This document shows, one piece after another, positions 32,866 to 43,703 of a DNA stretch of 64,000 nucleotides. The stretch spans positions 2,418,001-2,482,000 of the forward strand of contig JAHCVI010000001.1 in the NCBI GenBank assembly GCA_019096155.1, written 5' to 3'. A program made the position numbers and the translations under genes. Position 1 is the first letter of the stretch. The number at the start of each line of letters is the position of its first letter. The notes under the pieces are model-generated. The model was not told where the DNA came from. It did no database searches and saw nothing but the letters and a program-made list of their open reading frames with translations. Origin of the DNA: Staphylotrichum longicolle. Lineage: Eukaryota > Ascomycota > Sordariomycetes > Sordariales > Chaetomiaceae.

Positions 32866-33623
32866 AGCTACATGGGCAACGGCGCTATGCGTACAGGGAT
32901 GAGCCACGGTGTTAATAGATAGACTCTTTGGCAGCGTGCCGTTTTGATATCCAGGGCTGTTTCCGTCATTTCCCGTTCATCCTTGCGGCTGATCTCTGCT
33001 GGTGAGGATGTGTTTGATTGTTATGTTGCTGTAAATGGACGCAGTCCGTCGACTCTCAAACAGATACGGGAAGAAGCTGGACGAGAGCCTTCGAGATCTG
33101 ATTGTGCGGTTGGTATGAAATGCTTTGTGCCATGGCCGAATCAGATAAATGACGAGGAGCAAAGATATCTATCTAGCTCAGCGGCAATCGCGCTGCTTGG
33201 CACTAACCGAAACCCGGTCACCAACATTGAAAGGGTTGATGTCTACTCTTTGGATATATGTATCTAGGAACCTGAAGTGTAATACAAGAACGATACTGTC
33301 TCAAAGCAGTGGTTTTATATTTTCAGGACTTGTTAAGAAGGTAGCGATCGATGAGGTGGTGTGCAACGAGCAGCTACTATAGATAGGTGTGTGTCGAAAC
33401 GGCGTAATTAGGTACCAGGTAGTACGTCGTTGACCTCTGAACACAGCCCAGCCAGGCGAGCCAGGTTTGACCCCTTTCCAGGTTTCAGGGTTGGGGTTTT
33501 GAAAACCCATCTACAGGCTTGGCGCTTTGATGTCTGTTCCACCCACGCAGCGCGCCAACTTGACTGACGTTGAAGGGAATTAAACCTGGTACAGTTCGTA
33601 ACTCGACCGAGTACAGTTCAGAA
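32866..33623. other. Intergenic region between MetRS and the MBL-fold gene
   Basis: No gene is supported in these 758 bases. Short open frames on both strands are AT-rich and unrelated to families I know. Confidence 0.45.
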
Positions 33624-34682
33624 ATGCCACCACCAACGTTTGCCACCCCTCTCCCACAATCACCCCGTTCCGACATCTTGGAATGGCGGTTCCCAAAACC
33701 GTACCACAACCTGACGCTCACCGGACGGTCTCGGGCAGCATGGCACACCTCGTTTGTCATCCCGCAGCTCAACCTGCTGCTCGACGCCGGGCTCTGCGTC
33801 AATAACCTCCGTCCCAAGCACATCTTCCTCACCCACGGCCACAGCGACCACACACTTCTCACGCCCGCATTCGCCAAGCGCAGTGACCCCCCAGACATCT
33901 ATTGCCCTGCCGAGATGAAAGATGCCATCGACAATTTCATCAACGCCAAAACCATGCTCAACGAGGGTGGCGGCATCTGGCCGCCCAAAAGCAAATCCCC
34001 TTACCTCGTCTACAAGCAGTCCTCTTCGGACTGTGAAGACGAAGGTGAAGGGTGCCCCTCGGAAAGCGACCAGAATGAACCCACCAGCACCAAAACCCAC
34101 CCCCTCCTCAAAACACACATCATCCACCCCCTCAGCCCAGGCTCCGTCACCACCCTGCCGCGCCTCCCTCCCCCACAATCCTACACCGCCACCGCCTTCG
34201 CCTGCGACCACACCGTGCCCTGCCTGGGCTATCTCTTCAGCGCCATCACCCCCAAGCTCAAGCCCGAGTACCGCTCCCTCTCGGGCCCGGAACTGCGCGC
34301 CCTCCGCCAGGACCAGGGGGTCGAGATCACGGCCCCCGTGGCCACGCCCGTGTTCGCCTTTCTGGGGGACACCACAGCCTCGACGCTGGCGAGCGCCCCC
34401 GAGTGGCTGGAGCAGGGCGTGAAGGTGGTGATCACCGAGTGCAGTTTCCTGGAAGAGAAGCACAGGACGCAGGCGGAGAGGACGATGCATACCATCTGGG
34501 GAGACCTTGAGCCCGTCGTGAGGCGGTGGCCGGAGACGGTGTTTGTGTTGATGCATTTCAGTATGCGGTACTCGGACGAGGATATTCGGGCGTTCTTCCG
34601 GGCGAGGGACGTGCCTGGGAATGTGGTGGTTTGGGTGGATGGGGTGGGGGACGAGGCTGCTGTGGAGAGGAAGAAGAGTTGA
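33624..34682 (+). CDS. Metallo-beta-lactamase-fold protein, tRNase Z-like
   Basis: A single exon of 352 residues starts at the ATG at 33624 (MPPPTFATPLPQSPRSD). After WHTSFVIPQLNLLLDAGLC comes the zinc-binding motif FLTHGHSDHTLLTP (H-x-H-x-D-H). Later ligand candidates are FACDHTVPCLGYLF and FLGDTTASTL, then VITECSFLEEKH and FVLMHFSMRY. The D-x-H-T-V and E-C-F/S-F order resembles the tRNase Z/ElaC branch of the superfamily, and the length fits the short form. An insert rich in Asp/Glu/Ser/Pro at about residues 130-170 separates the halves. I infer a hydrolase, possibly nuclease-like. A role in tRNA 3' processing is not shown, since fungi also carry a long tRNase Z. Confidence 0.85.
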   Translation: MPPPTFATPLPQSPRSDILEWRFPKPYHNLTLTGRSRAAWHTSFVIPQLNLLLDAGLCVNNLRPKHIFLTHGHSDHTLLTPAFAKRSDPPDIYCPAEMKDAIDNFINAKTMLNEGGGIWPPKSKSPYLVYKQSSSDCEDEGEGCPSESDQNEPTSTKTHPLLKTHIIHPLSPGSVTTLPRLPPPQSYTATAFACDHTVPCLGYLFSAITPKLKPEYRSLSGPELRALRQDQGVEITAPVATPVFAFLGDTTASTLASAPEWLEQGVKVVITECSFLEEKHRTQAERTMHTIWGDLEPVVRRWPETVFVLMHFSMRYSDEDIRAFFRARDVPGNVVVWVDGVGDEAAVERKKS

Positions 34683-35229
34683 GAATCAACTTGATTGGGA
34701 TCATATGTGGGATAATCTGGGTAGGTATGTACCTGGGTACCTTTACCTGATGGAGACGCACATGGCTCGGAGCCGACGTCTATAAGCGCCATGCACATAC
34801 AAGCAGCACCTCTACACTTGCGCACTCGCTTGCTGTATCGCCCATATCTGGAGTATTGCTGGACACTGTGAGCTAATCAGATATGTTCTTTGGCGATCGC
34901 TAGAAAATCAATAGTACCCTCGTGGATGCCAAGGCAAATAACTGGCCACAGTCCATGAGGGGAAATCTGGAGGGGAAGCCAACACGCACAATGAGCACCA
35001 ATCGCGAGAGCTATCAGCGTTTTTCTGATGCAAAAAGCTTGGTTACAGATGCTGTGTAACGCATGGCCAAAGATCAGGAACTTTCGGTCGATGCCCAAAC
35101 GGAGACTTATTCCCCAGGTCAACATCGTTCTCTGCCTTTTGACTCTCCCAACGCAACTTTCTCGTCTCTCTTCAAGTCTCCTGAACCCCAGGGTACACCC
35201 CACAGTGACCAGGAACAACTCAAAACAAG
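34683..35229. other. Intergenic region, MBL-fold gene to DUF-type gene
   Basis: These 547 bases show no supported gene. A small palindrome-rich patch (GGTATGTACCTGGGTACC) lies near 34725. Confidence 0.4.
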
Positions 35230-36433
35230 ATGGCCTCTCGCATTCTGGCAGACATTTCCAGATCAGATCTGACTGATCTCTCAGCCTATGACGGCAAAAT
35301 CACTGGGTTTCACCACGTCGCTTCCTATAACTGGCTTGACAAGCCTGTGCCCACCATCTCGGTCCCTGGTATGGCAGCCTCTTGTGAAACATAAATGGAG
35401 GCTGTGGAGCTGATTGAAACGATTTACCAAAGGTTCACCCCCTCTCTGGTCGCCACCGTCGTTCCCTTCGAGATTGACTCCTGATTCTGGACTGGTCTAC
35501 ATTGACCAAAATGCCGCTCGTAATCCCCGCTCTCCTCTCGAGCCCCTCTTCCGTGCGCTCGCTATCGAGAACCCGGAGTACGACATTGGAGACGTCGACC
35601 TCGTCACGGATAGGAACAACATCCGTAAGCTCCTACGGTTTGTCCAAGGCTCCTCCAGCAAACCTTTCAAAATCGAAGTCGAGATTGCCGGCGACAAGAC
35701 GGCGCTGTTCACGCGCGTGGAAGAACAGACAACAGAAACCATCAGTGGATTCAAGGGCTATGGCCACAACTTTGAGAAGGCTTACACCAAGATACCCACC
35801 GGAAGCACCGCCCACCACAGGATTGTGGGATACACCTTCGGCGGCCTCAAGTGCCTCGTACGGCACGAGACGGATGGGTATATTGGCAGCAGAACCCCAC
35901 GCGAGCTGACCGACGACCTATCAAATGCCTTGAAAGGACTCTCCATCTCCAAGGTGGGCAGTCCCATCAACCGACCTCTGCCCGGGGCGGTCATTGTGAA
36001 AACCGACGGCAAGGCCGTGGATCCGTCGTCAACGCTTGAGATCAAAACCCGAGTTGCCCACCGTCAGCTGGACATGGCTGAGGTTGTTCCTCAGCTCTGG
36101 ATCTCGCAGACGCCCAATCTGGTCGTTGGCTACCACCGAAACGGCGTTTTCGACAATGTCCGGCCCAGAGACATGACGGACGAGCTGCGTCGTTGGGAAT
36201 CCGCCAACCAGAGCGACCTCTGCAAGCTGGCAGCTCTTTTGACAAAGATCATCAAGGTTGTCAAGCTCAGCGGAAACGGCGTCGCGCTCGTGCAGTCCAA
36301 CGGTCTGTCGAATCTGAGTATCGTGGCCGGCAATGGCAAGCGAGCGTTGCCTGATGACCTCTACGCGAAATGGGAACAAAAGGGAGAAGGGAGTGTTGGC
36401 TCATCGAAGCAAGCTGACCAGGGAGATGTCTGA
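35230..36433 (+). CDS. Fungal-specific protein often labelled GGPP synthetase; function unknown
   Basis: Two exons (35230-35368 and 35433-36433) give 379 residues, starting MASRILADISRSDLTDLSAY. The junction reads VPTISVPGSPPLWSPP, a hallmark of a large fungal family. Other typical parts are GLVYIDQNAARNPRSPLEPL, VDLVTDRNNIRKLLRFVQG, HHRIVGYTFGGLKCLVRHE and LWISQTPNLVVGYH. Public annotations often call this family geranylgeranyl pyrophosphate synthetase. I see no DDxxD aspartate-rich motif and no prenyl-synthase architecture, so I do not accept that function. The RHETDGY and QLWISQT segments suggest a compact globular enzyme-like or decapping-like fold, but this is speculation. The frame is intact. 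The C-terminus is a short polar tail. Confidence 0.85.
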
Positions 36434-37279
36434 GGAGGGGTGGACAGAATGGCGGCTGGGCAATAGGGTAATCAACCCGTGGTGGTGATAGCGAACTGGG
36501 AGGGTTACTAGCTGAAGTTCAAGTTACGATTCCAGCTGTCAGAACTGTCGGTGGTGCATTCTGGGTTGTGCCGGTGCATAATCAGATGAAGCGGTTCTCA
36601 ATTGGCAGATGCCAGGCATACACGACAAGCCTTTTCTCTTTCCCAACCCAGCTCGTTCTGGGCAACGACATCTAGGGAGCCAAGGGTTTGATGAAGACTG
36701 ATGTTGGCCAAACTCCGGAAGGCAGGACTGAGCGTATGCTGCATGACATATTAATGCAAGGTTGTATGCAGTTGGTTCTCTACACACAGAGGACCTTTCC
36801 CGCTCGTCGAGCCAGACTCGTGCATTTGCTGGCGAAGGTGACGCGGCGCGATCCCTCAACGGCCCCCAACGCTTCTTGGCAACAGACGTACATACTGAGG
36901 AATGGGCCTGTGTCATGGGCCTGTGTCGCAAATGGACGGAGAACGGACCGGATTCACATATCAAGTCACTGGTTTTACCAGTTGGCGCCCAAGGAACACC
37001 GGGAATCCCCCCGCTCAACGGTTACTTGGTACTGGTCGGTTAGCCCACCAACAGCTCAATAAAGTTACTGCAGCCGGCATCCGCATCCGCATCCGCATCC
37101 CATGTGTCCTTGTGCAGCACTGCCCCTCGTCGCTTGCGACTTGACACTTGCCCCTGAAACAAAACGGTATTAGCCAGGCACCGAGTGAGACCCTTCCACT
37201 GTTTTGCTACGGAGTGTCCTGGCTCCCACCAGTCTCCGTGCAAGCTTCAACAACTGATTCAACTTCATCTTCTGGCAGC
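36434..37279. promoter_or_regulatory. Intergenic region upstream of the MFS gene
   Basis: These 846 bases hold no supported gene. A hexamer microsatellite (CATCCG) lies at 37078-37100, 180 nt upstream of the transporter ATG, inside the likely promoter or leader. Confidence 0.45.
37078..37100 (+). repeat. CATCCG hexamer tandem repeat, 3.8 copies
   Basis: Three perfect CATCCG units and a partial fourth are seen directly. They sit in the upstream region of the MFS transporter gene. Confidence 0.85.
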
Positions 37280-39485
37280 ATGGCTTCTTCCAGTGCCCGG
37301 CCTTCACTGAATCGCGACCCTGAGGATGTCATCTCCGAGCAGCAAGCCCACATCCAAAGTCATGAGGCAACCCTCGCGGTGGCAGCAGGTCCCACTCCGA
37401 AGCAAGATGAGCCGAGGGACGAGGAAGCTGGGGCAGACGGCCGTGTCGACGATGATTCCGCCCTTGAGGGCTACATGCTGTGGTCCGTCGCCATCGGTGT
37501 CTGCTTCGGCGCCCTCATGATGTCCCTAGACATCTCCATCATTGGAACGGTAAGAGCACGGCTTACCCCCCTCGCCCCTTTCCCAATCGTCCTCCCCTGT
37601 GTAAACGCCATCCAAACCCATGACCTTGGCTTTTAGCGAGCTGGCTGCTGACAAGAGTGCGCGCGGCCACAAATGACGGCATTAGGCTCTCCCATCCATC
37701 ATGTCCGAGTTCGGTGACTCCACCAACCTCGCCTGGTACCCAGCGACCTTCACGCTGGCGACATGCGCCTTGACGCCCGTTGCCGGGAAGATGGCCTCCG
37801 TGTTCCCGCTCGACCTCGTCTACAGCTCCTTTACATTCATCTTTCTCGTCGGGAGCATCCTCTGCGGCTGGGCGCCCACCAGCAGCGCCTTCATCGCCGG
37901 TCGAGCCGTTGCCGGCATCGGGGCCGCGGGTGTCGCGAGCAATGGGCTCACCATCCTTGTCACGATCGCGCCGGTTACGAAGAAGCCAATCTTCATGGGG
38001 CTCGGAGCCGCTTGCTTTGGGGTTGGGCTTGTTATTGCTCCTCTGTTGGGCGGAGCGTATGGATTACACCACGCCAAAGCTGCTGAAAGGCCAGCATACT
38101 GACCTTTTGTGCACTAGGTTTACGGATCGCCTGACATGGCGGTGGTGCTTTTGGTGCGCAAACTTCCCTGCTTACAGCTTTCTTGCCCGTACTTTTCAGG
38201 AGAAGCCCCAGCATCCGGGACCTGACATTTCTCGAATACAGGATCAATATCCCATTCAACCTCCTTACTCTCGTCGTGGTTTCTTTCTTTTTCCGACCCC
38301 AAAAGGGACGTGGCGGCAGCGTGACCGGGCGAATCCAAAGCCTCGACCTCGGCGGATGTTTCATCTTCGTCCCGGGCATCTTCATGTTCTTGCTGGCCAT
38401 GCAAACTGGGAGTGAAGACGGGATCTGGAACTCGGCCGCCGTCATTGGACTTTTCGTTGGCTCTGTGTTCACACTGCTCTTGTTTGTCGCCTGGGAGTGG
38501 CGCAAGGGTGACGAGGCCATGATACCCGGGACTGTGGTCATGAGGAGGACCGTCGTGTTTACCTGCCTATTTGCTTTTACTCACATGGGCGCCCTGACGA
38601 TCGCCTCCTACTACCTTCCCGCGTGGTTCCAGGTGGTATAAGGGGTTGGTCCGCTGGACAGCGGTGTCCGCATGCTACCAACTGTTATCACTCAAATCAT
38701 TGCGACCATGGCAGGGAGCGGCCTTGGTGAGTCTTCTACATGTAGTCTCTCAGAGGGCAAGCTCTCTGTCTCTCTTTTCATTAGAGTTCCGCTAACCAAA
38801 CGGGATCCCTCGACGCAGCCATGAGGATTCGATACTACAACCCCTGGTTTTTCCTCGCCCCTATCTTCATGTGCACCTCCAGTGTCTTGTACACGACTTT
38901 CACGACCTTCTCAACCCCGGCCAGCCACTGGATTGGATACCAAGTCATCCAAGGCTTAGGCGCTGGCTTCGGGATGCAGATGAGTTCCATCTGCGTCCAG
39001 CTAGAGCTCAAGGACACCCCCAGTCTTGTTCCTGTGGGCATCGCGCTCGTCATGTTTACGCAGTATCTCGGGGCTACGGTGCTCCAGGTCATTGCTGGCG
39101 CCGTCTTCAACAGCGCGCTGACTTCACAGCTGGAGAGCATTGGCCTGACAACCCCCCAGATGGCTACGCTTCTTGGGTCAGGATTGAAGGGCGTGCGAGC
39201 CGTGGCGGACAAGAACTTCCCAGACTTGTTGAACCCTATACTGGAGGCATATAACGCTGCTATCACAAGGGTCTTTGTACGTCTCCCAAATTCTGGCTCT
39301 ATCCCCACCACTAAAATCTTGGTCTGCGGCTAATAAGTGAATAGTTTGTTCCCGTCGGTGGCGCTGCCCTAGGCTTCTTCTTAGCATTTGGCATCAGGTG
39401 GACTTTGATAGAAGGCGCTGGAGGTGGCGGTTTGGCACAACTTCGAGCTGCAAAAGAAGCAAAGGCTAAAGCAAAGGGTGGGTAG
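37280..39485 (+). CDS. MFS drug:H+ antiporter (DHA2-like) with in-frame stop
   Basis: Six exons (37280-37549, 37686-38056, 38118-38153, 38242-38726, 38819-39276, 39345-39485) join in phase to 586 codons. After a polar N-terminal tail of about 60 residues comes MLWSVAIGVCFGALMMSLDI, then SIIGTALPSIMSEF, the motif-D1 region of DHA2 pumps. GRAVAGIGAAGVASNG and GLGAACFGVGLVIAPLLGG (motif C-like) follow. The later half includes GYQVIQGLGAGFGMQMSS. A TAA at 38639-38641, right after YYLPAWFQVV, replaces the residue before GVGPLDSGVRMLP, where DHA2 proteins usually carry Lys or Gln. No plausible intron removes it, and the downstream frame stays conserved. As read, the protein stops at residue 358 and loses its last helices. 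It may be a recent pseudogene, a base error or a readthrough site. Confidence 0.85.
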
Positions 39486-40441
39486 AAAAGAGGGAGTTGA
39501 AGTAGCCGTTGTTTCAACCTAAGTAAATTTGGCCTCGCAAACCTACTACCACTCACCCAGAAACCTATGTCAGCTGTAACTGACACTGCTTTCCCCCATT
39601 CGCGTTGCTTAACTCTTGAACACTCCCAGATCGCACCAGGCACTTCCTGAAGACCGCCTGTTATCAAAGATAAGGTGTTCACAGTGTATCAATAATGGAG
39701 GCGGATCCAAACCACACTGAATTACCGAGACGTTGAAGACGGGGCGACTCATACATTCAATATCAAAACATCGGACCGGAAACTGGTTTATCATCCCACA
39801 TCTCTGTTCCTGACAAGACAACACCTCCTAGCCCCTTTCAGAAGTGGGCCAGGGTGAACGCTTCGCCGCAAATAGAGGTTTATAAATCTCTTCATGTAGG
39901 AGTGAGAGATGTAGAAACATAGCCGATGTGGGTAATCTGGAAAGAGACAGGTTTCCTGCCTGCACTTCCTTTTCGCCCCTTAGTTGAATTAAGGCTTCGT
40001 CTCTTAAGTCGGCAGTAACACTCCCTGGCAGACCATTGGAAGACACTCCGACCAAACAAAAGTCGGGTATCGGCTTTCCACCGAGGCCAAAAGGCAGGTA
40101 ATAATTAGGAGAGCGGCCCTTACGGGCCTGTGTTGCAATATGATCTTGTCTTTTATTCGCTTTTCCTCCCACCCGATTCATGCTCATTTATGAAGCCCCT
40201 TTTCTCTGAGCAATGCTTTGTCAACACCCCGCCTTCCAACCACCAAGAAATACAACCCGATCTTCTGTAAAAAAAAAAAAAAAATACAACAGACAAGAAC
40301 TCAATAACCACTCAACGCCTTGCTTGATGTTGACCAAACCAAAAAATAGCACCGACCTGAATGCGATATGCCATGACTATGCTGTGCGTCGCCCCCAAAA
40401 AGCCAAAAAGGATCAAGAACACTCCATACCCCACAACCCAC
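39486..40441. other. Convergent interval between MFS gene and EDC3
   Basis: These 956 bases contain a 16-base A run at 40269-40284 and AT-rich stretches, but no supported gene. A 119-codon minus-strand frame at 39828-40187 has no recognisable family. Confidence 0.45.
40269..40284 (+). repeat. Poly(A) homopolymer, 16 nt
   Basis: Sixteen consecutive A residues are seen directly, about 160 nt past the EDC3 stop on the minus strand. This could be a simple tract in its 3' flank or a retro-insertion remnant. No target duplication is evident. Confidence 0.7.
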
Positions 40442-42868
40442 TCAGACCACTTCCTCTTCGTCTTCCTCACTCGGTATCCCCCTGTACTTCATCTCCAGCA
40501 CCCACTTCCCATCAAAGTCCACCCCCTTCCTTATCTTCGTCCCGGCCTTCTTCCACACCGCCTGCCCCAGCCCCATATCCACCAGGTACAGCTTCCACTC
40601 CAACACCGCATCATCCGCCACCGGCGCCTCGCCAGCCAGGATCGTCTCCCCGTCATCGTTATCCGCCACCACCATCGCCTCCAGCAGCCCCCGCTTCGGC
40701 GCGCCGACCGCCACCACATACCGCGGCTTGACGTACAGCCTCATGCCGTCCACGACACTGACCTTGCCCGACGTGGGATCCACGCCGCTGGGCACGTCGA
40801 CAGCCATGACGAACGCCTCGTTGCGGTTTGCCCACTCGATCAGCTCGTACACGGTGGCCTGGTCGCCGTTGCGTAGCTCCTCAAACGAGATGGCCAGCCC
40901 CAGCAGGGCGTCGAGGATGAGCATGACGGGCGCCGGGTTGGTCAGGCTGCTGAGGGAGGCGCGCGGCGTGTCAATGGTCAGCATCGGGATGCTGATCTTA
41001 CGGATGTGCTCAAAGAAGTCGCTCTTGGTGAAGACGCGACCGCCGAGGTTGCGGTAGAGCCGGACTTGCTGCTGGACGTCCTCGAAGAGGTCACGCTCGC
41101 CGCGCTCGAGGCCCACGACGCACACGAGCACGTTGATGCCCTTGTTGCGCAGGTGGCGCGCGGCGGCGACGGCGCGGCTGCCCGACTTGTTGTTGCCCGC
41201 CAGGACGACAACGGTTTGCGGTGGTGGGATGCCCGTCGTGGGGTCGACGTTGCCGGCGTGACGCACCTTGATGGCTGGATCGGACAGGGCGGCTAGCGTC
41301 ACCTCGGCGATGCCGCGGCCTGCGTTCTCCGTCATCATCTCCTCGGTCAGGCCGATCTCGTTATGAGCAATGTTCTCGAGGTTGAACATTTGCAGCGCCG
41401 AGACGGGCTCGATCCGCCGGTTCGATGGCAGCACGTACAGACCCTGCGGCGCGGCCGGCGTCGGGAGCTGCTTCCTCTTGTCAGCGGTCGCAGTGCGCGA
41501 CGAAAGTCGACTACTCGGCCGACTCCCCTTGAGAGACTGGGTGCGGTAGTGGCTTACACCAGAGTTGACTCTGCTGGGGCCAGACCCTGTCCTGGCCATC
41601 TCGTTGGCTTTGTTGGCCTTGCGTGACTGCGACCGCCGGCCTGCCGTCCCCTTGCTGTCCCCGCGGCGCGAGCTCTGCCTGCTCCCCATGCCCAAGTCCC
41701 TTCCGCTCAGCCGCTCGCTGTTGGGCAACCCGTCATCGGCTTCGCTGTTCCAAAAGTCATTCGGCGTCTCCTTTGACGTCGGCCTGTCCTTGGGCTGCTT
41801 CAGAATCGCCGAGGGCATGTCAAGCACGTTCTCCGAATGGTGCAGGTTCCTGCCGCCCGCCGTGCCCGGCTTCGGACGGGGCAATCGGTTGTGCGCGACC
41901 AAGCGGTCAGCCTCGTCGACCAGGTCGTCCTTCCTCATCTGCTCAAAGAGATTGTGCTTGTCGAACTTGGCCAGGCTGCCTTCAAAGTCAAAGTCGCCCA
42001 TCTCCTGCACGTCGGTCACATCCTCGGAGGCCCACCCGTTGTCGACAGCCTGCCGGCCCTTGCCATTCCGCTTGAGAGAGTTGAACGGCTGGAAGGACGC
42101 CGTGCTCTGCAGAATAGGCGTCTGCCTCCAACCCTTACCTCGACCGGCAGTTTTTGTCGAGGGCGCAGGTGATGCCTCATAGTCCTCCTGCACAGCCGCC
42201 TTTGCATTTCCGGGCTTTTTCTGTCGCCGTTTCTTTTTTTGACCGACCACCTCGCCGTAGTCAATGGCATTCTCAGCGCCCTGCTCCTCCTCGGCCGACT
42301 CGATAATGGCACCGGCAGCCTCAAGTTTCAGCGCTTTAAAAGCTGAAGCCATAACGGCGGTAGGCGTGACATCTCGGGACGTACTCGCAGCTTGGACGGC
42401 AGGAATGACGACAGGCCCGGGGTCCCTCTTCTCGCTTGTATTCGGTTGCGGATGGGGCTCGGGAACGCGGCCCAGCGTTGGAGCTGCAGGCGGCTTGCCC
42501 ACGGCCACGATGGCGGGGTCCACAAAGGCAACCTGAGGGGGTGTCGGTTGGGCAACAGGAGGGGCCGGGGGGAAGACGTTCGACGCAGGTGCGGAAGGGA
42601 ACTCGGAAAGATCGGCGATGTCCGCGGACGGGATTGTTAGACGGGGCTTCCACTCGTTGGTGTTGAGAATCCAAACTGTTCACCAGCAGCCGGTTAGTTT
42701 TGCACATCAAGGGCGTAGGCGTAGGCGTGGGCGTCTGGGGGCGAACTCACCGTTGCTCAGCGTCAGGCCGGCACCTGCTTCGACAGCACTGACGGTGCCC
42801 TTGAGTCGTCTCGGCGGGTCACCGCGTACCGTCACCAGCATCTGCAAGCCAATGAACTCGGATGCCAT
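40442..42868 (-). CDS. EDC3: Enhancer of mRNA decapping Edc3
   Basis: Two exons (42751-42868 and 40442-42675) give 783 residues from MASEFIGLQMLVTVRGDPPR. The N-terminal segment up to about residue 60 is a divergent LSm domain that binds Dcp2 and Dhh1. A long Pro/Ala/Lys-rich linker follows. The FDF motif lies in MGDFDFEGSLAKFDKHNLFE, with an adjacent helix RKDDLVDEADRLVAHNR. The C-terminal half is a YjeF_N Rossmann-like domain (TVVVLAGNNKSGSRAVAAAR, VMAVDVPSGVDPTSGK) that mediates dimerisation. Edc3 works in P-bodies to activate the decapping enzyme. The frame is intact and the length is normal for Pezizomycotina. Confidence 0.94.
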
Positions 42869-43703
42869 GGCGACGGATTCGAATGGCTGTCCGGAGTCTG
42901 AGGGCGTTGGACAGTGTTGGATGTTGAGTGTCGACCGGTCCGCGTGCTCGACTGTCGGCCGTTTTTGCTGCTGGAATATTGGGCCCCTGGGTGGACTGAC
43001 AAAAGCTTGCGAAACGCAATCTAGCTCCGCGCTCAGTTCGGCTTGAGTGGTGCGCTGCGAGGACCGCTGGTGGTGTGGTTGTGCTCGTAATTCAAATCGC
43101 CGTCGCAGCTTCCATCTGATTCAACCTTTTGCTTATCGATTACTCGCGTGGGATCTTCAAGTTCTGGACTGCGCCAAGACAACGAGGTTGCAGGGTCCAT
43201 TTTGCGGGGCGCGTCTCAACGCAGACGCGTGCAGTACTCCCTAGGTAAGTAAACGTACATTACGCGCTGGGTAAAGTCCCTGCACCAATTCAGAGGACAC
43301 AGGGCCTGTCCTATTTGGAGTATTATAGCAAACGTCCGGTCGGATTGGCAAACATGCTTCCGACGAACTTTTTGTGGATAGCAACCTGAGCTCTCTGCCT
43401 CCCCCACTGTGTCAAGTTGCTCCCACAGGTTGCTGTCCCCCTTAGCACAGACTCCCTTCTCGAAATCTAAGGTATCTTGTTTGCTAGTAATGAGGCGACC
43501 TTTTGCCTTGGCCATCATCCACCCATCCGACCACGTAGACGCTGTCTGTATTCGTCATAGGTTACAAAAAGAAAGGGGGAAAAAACAATGCACTCCAGAA
43601 ACATCCGCCTGTGCCTGTCCCTGACGCCACGTATAACAAGTACAACACGTACACCACCATATCATGCCGCTCGCAAAAGCCTCTGCGCCGTCCAAATCGC
43701 CCA
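42869..43703. other. Interval between EDC3 promoter and PIF1 3' end
   Basis: These 835 bases hold no supported gene. They should contain the EDC3 promoter and PIF1 3' UTR. Confidence 0.45.

Noticed and set aside
33660..34556. 298-codon antisense frame in the MBL-fold gene
   Set aside because: It is His/Gly/Val-rich and lies wholly within a gene with intact H-x-H-x-D-H motif on the plus strand.
38057..38241. Apparent break in the MFS gene around 38.1-38.2 kb
   Set aside because: Two ordinary introns around a 36-nt exon restore the frame (GGAFTDRLTWRWCFW then INIPFN). Only the TAA at 38639 is a true break.
39828..40187. 119-codon minus-strand frame between the MFS gene and EDC3
   Set aside because: No family match, no splice context and no codon-bias signal. 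It is probably intergenic.
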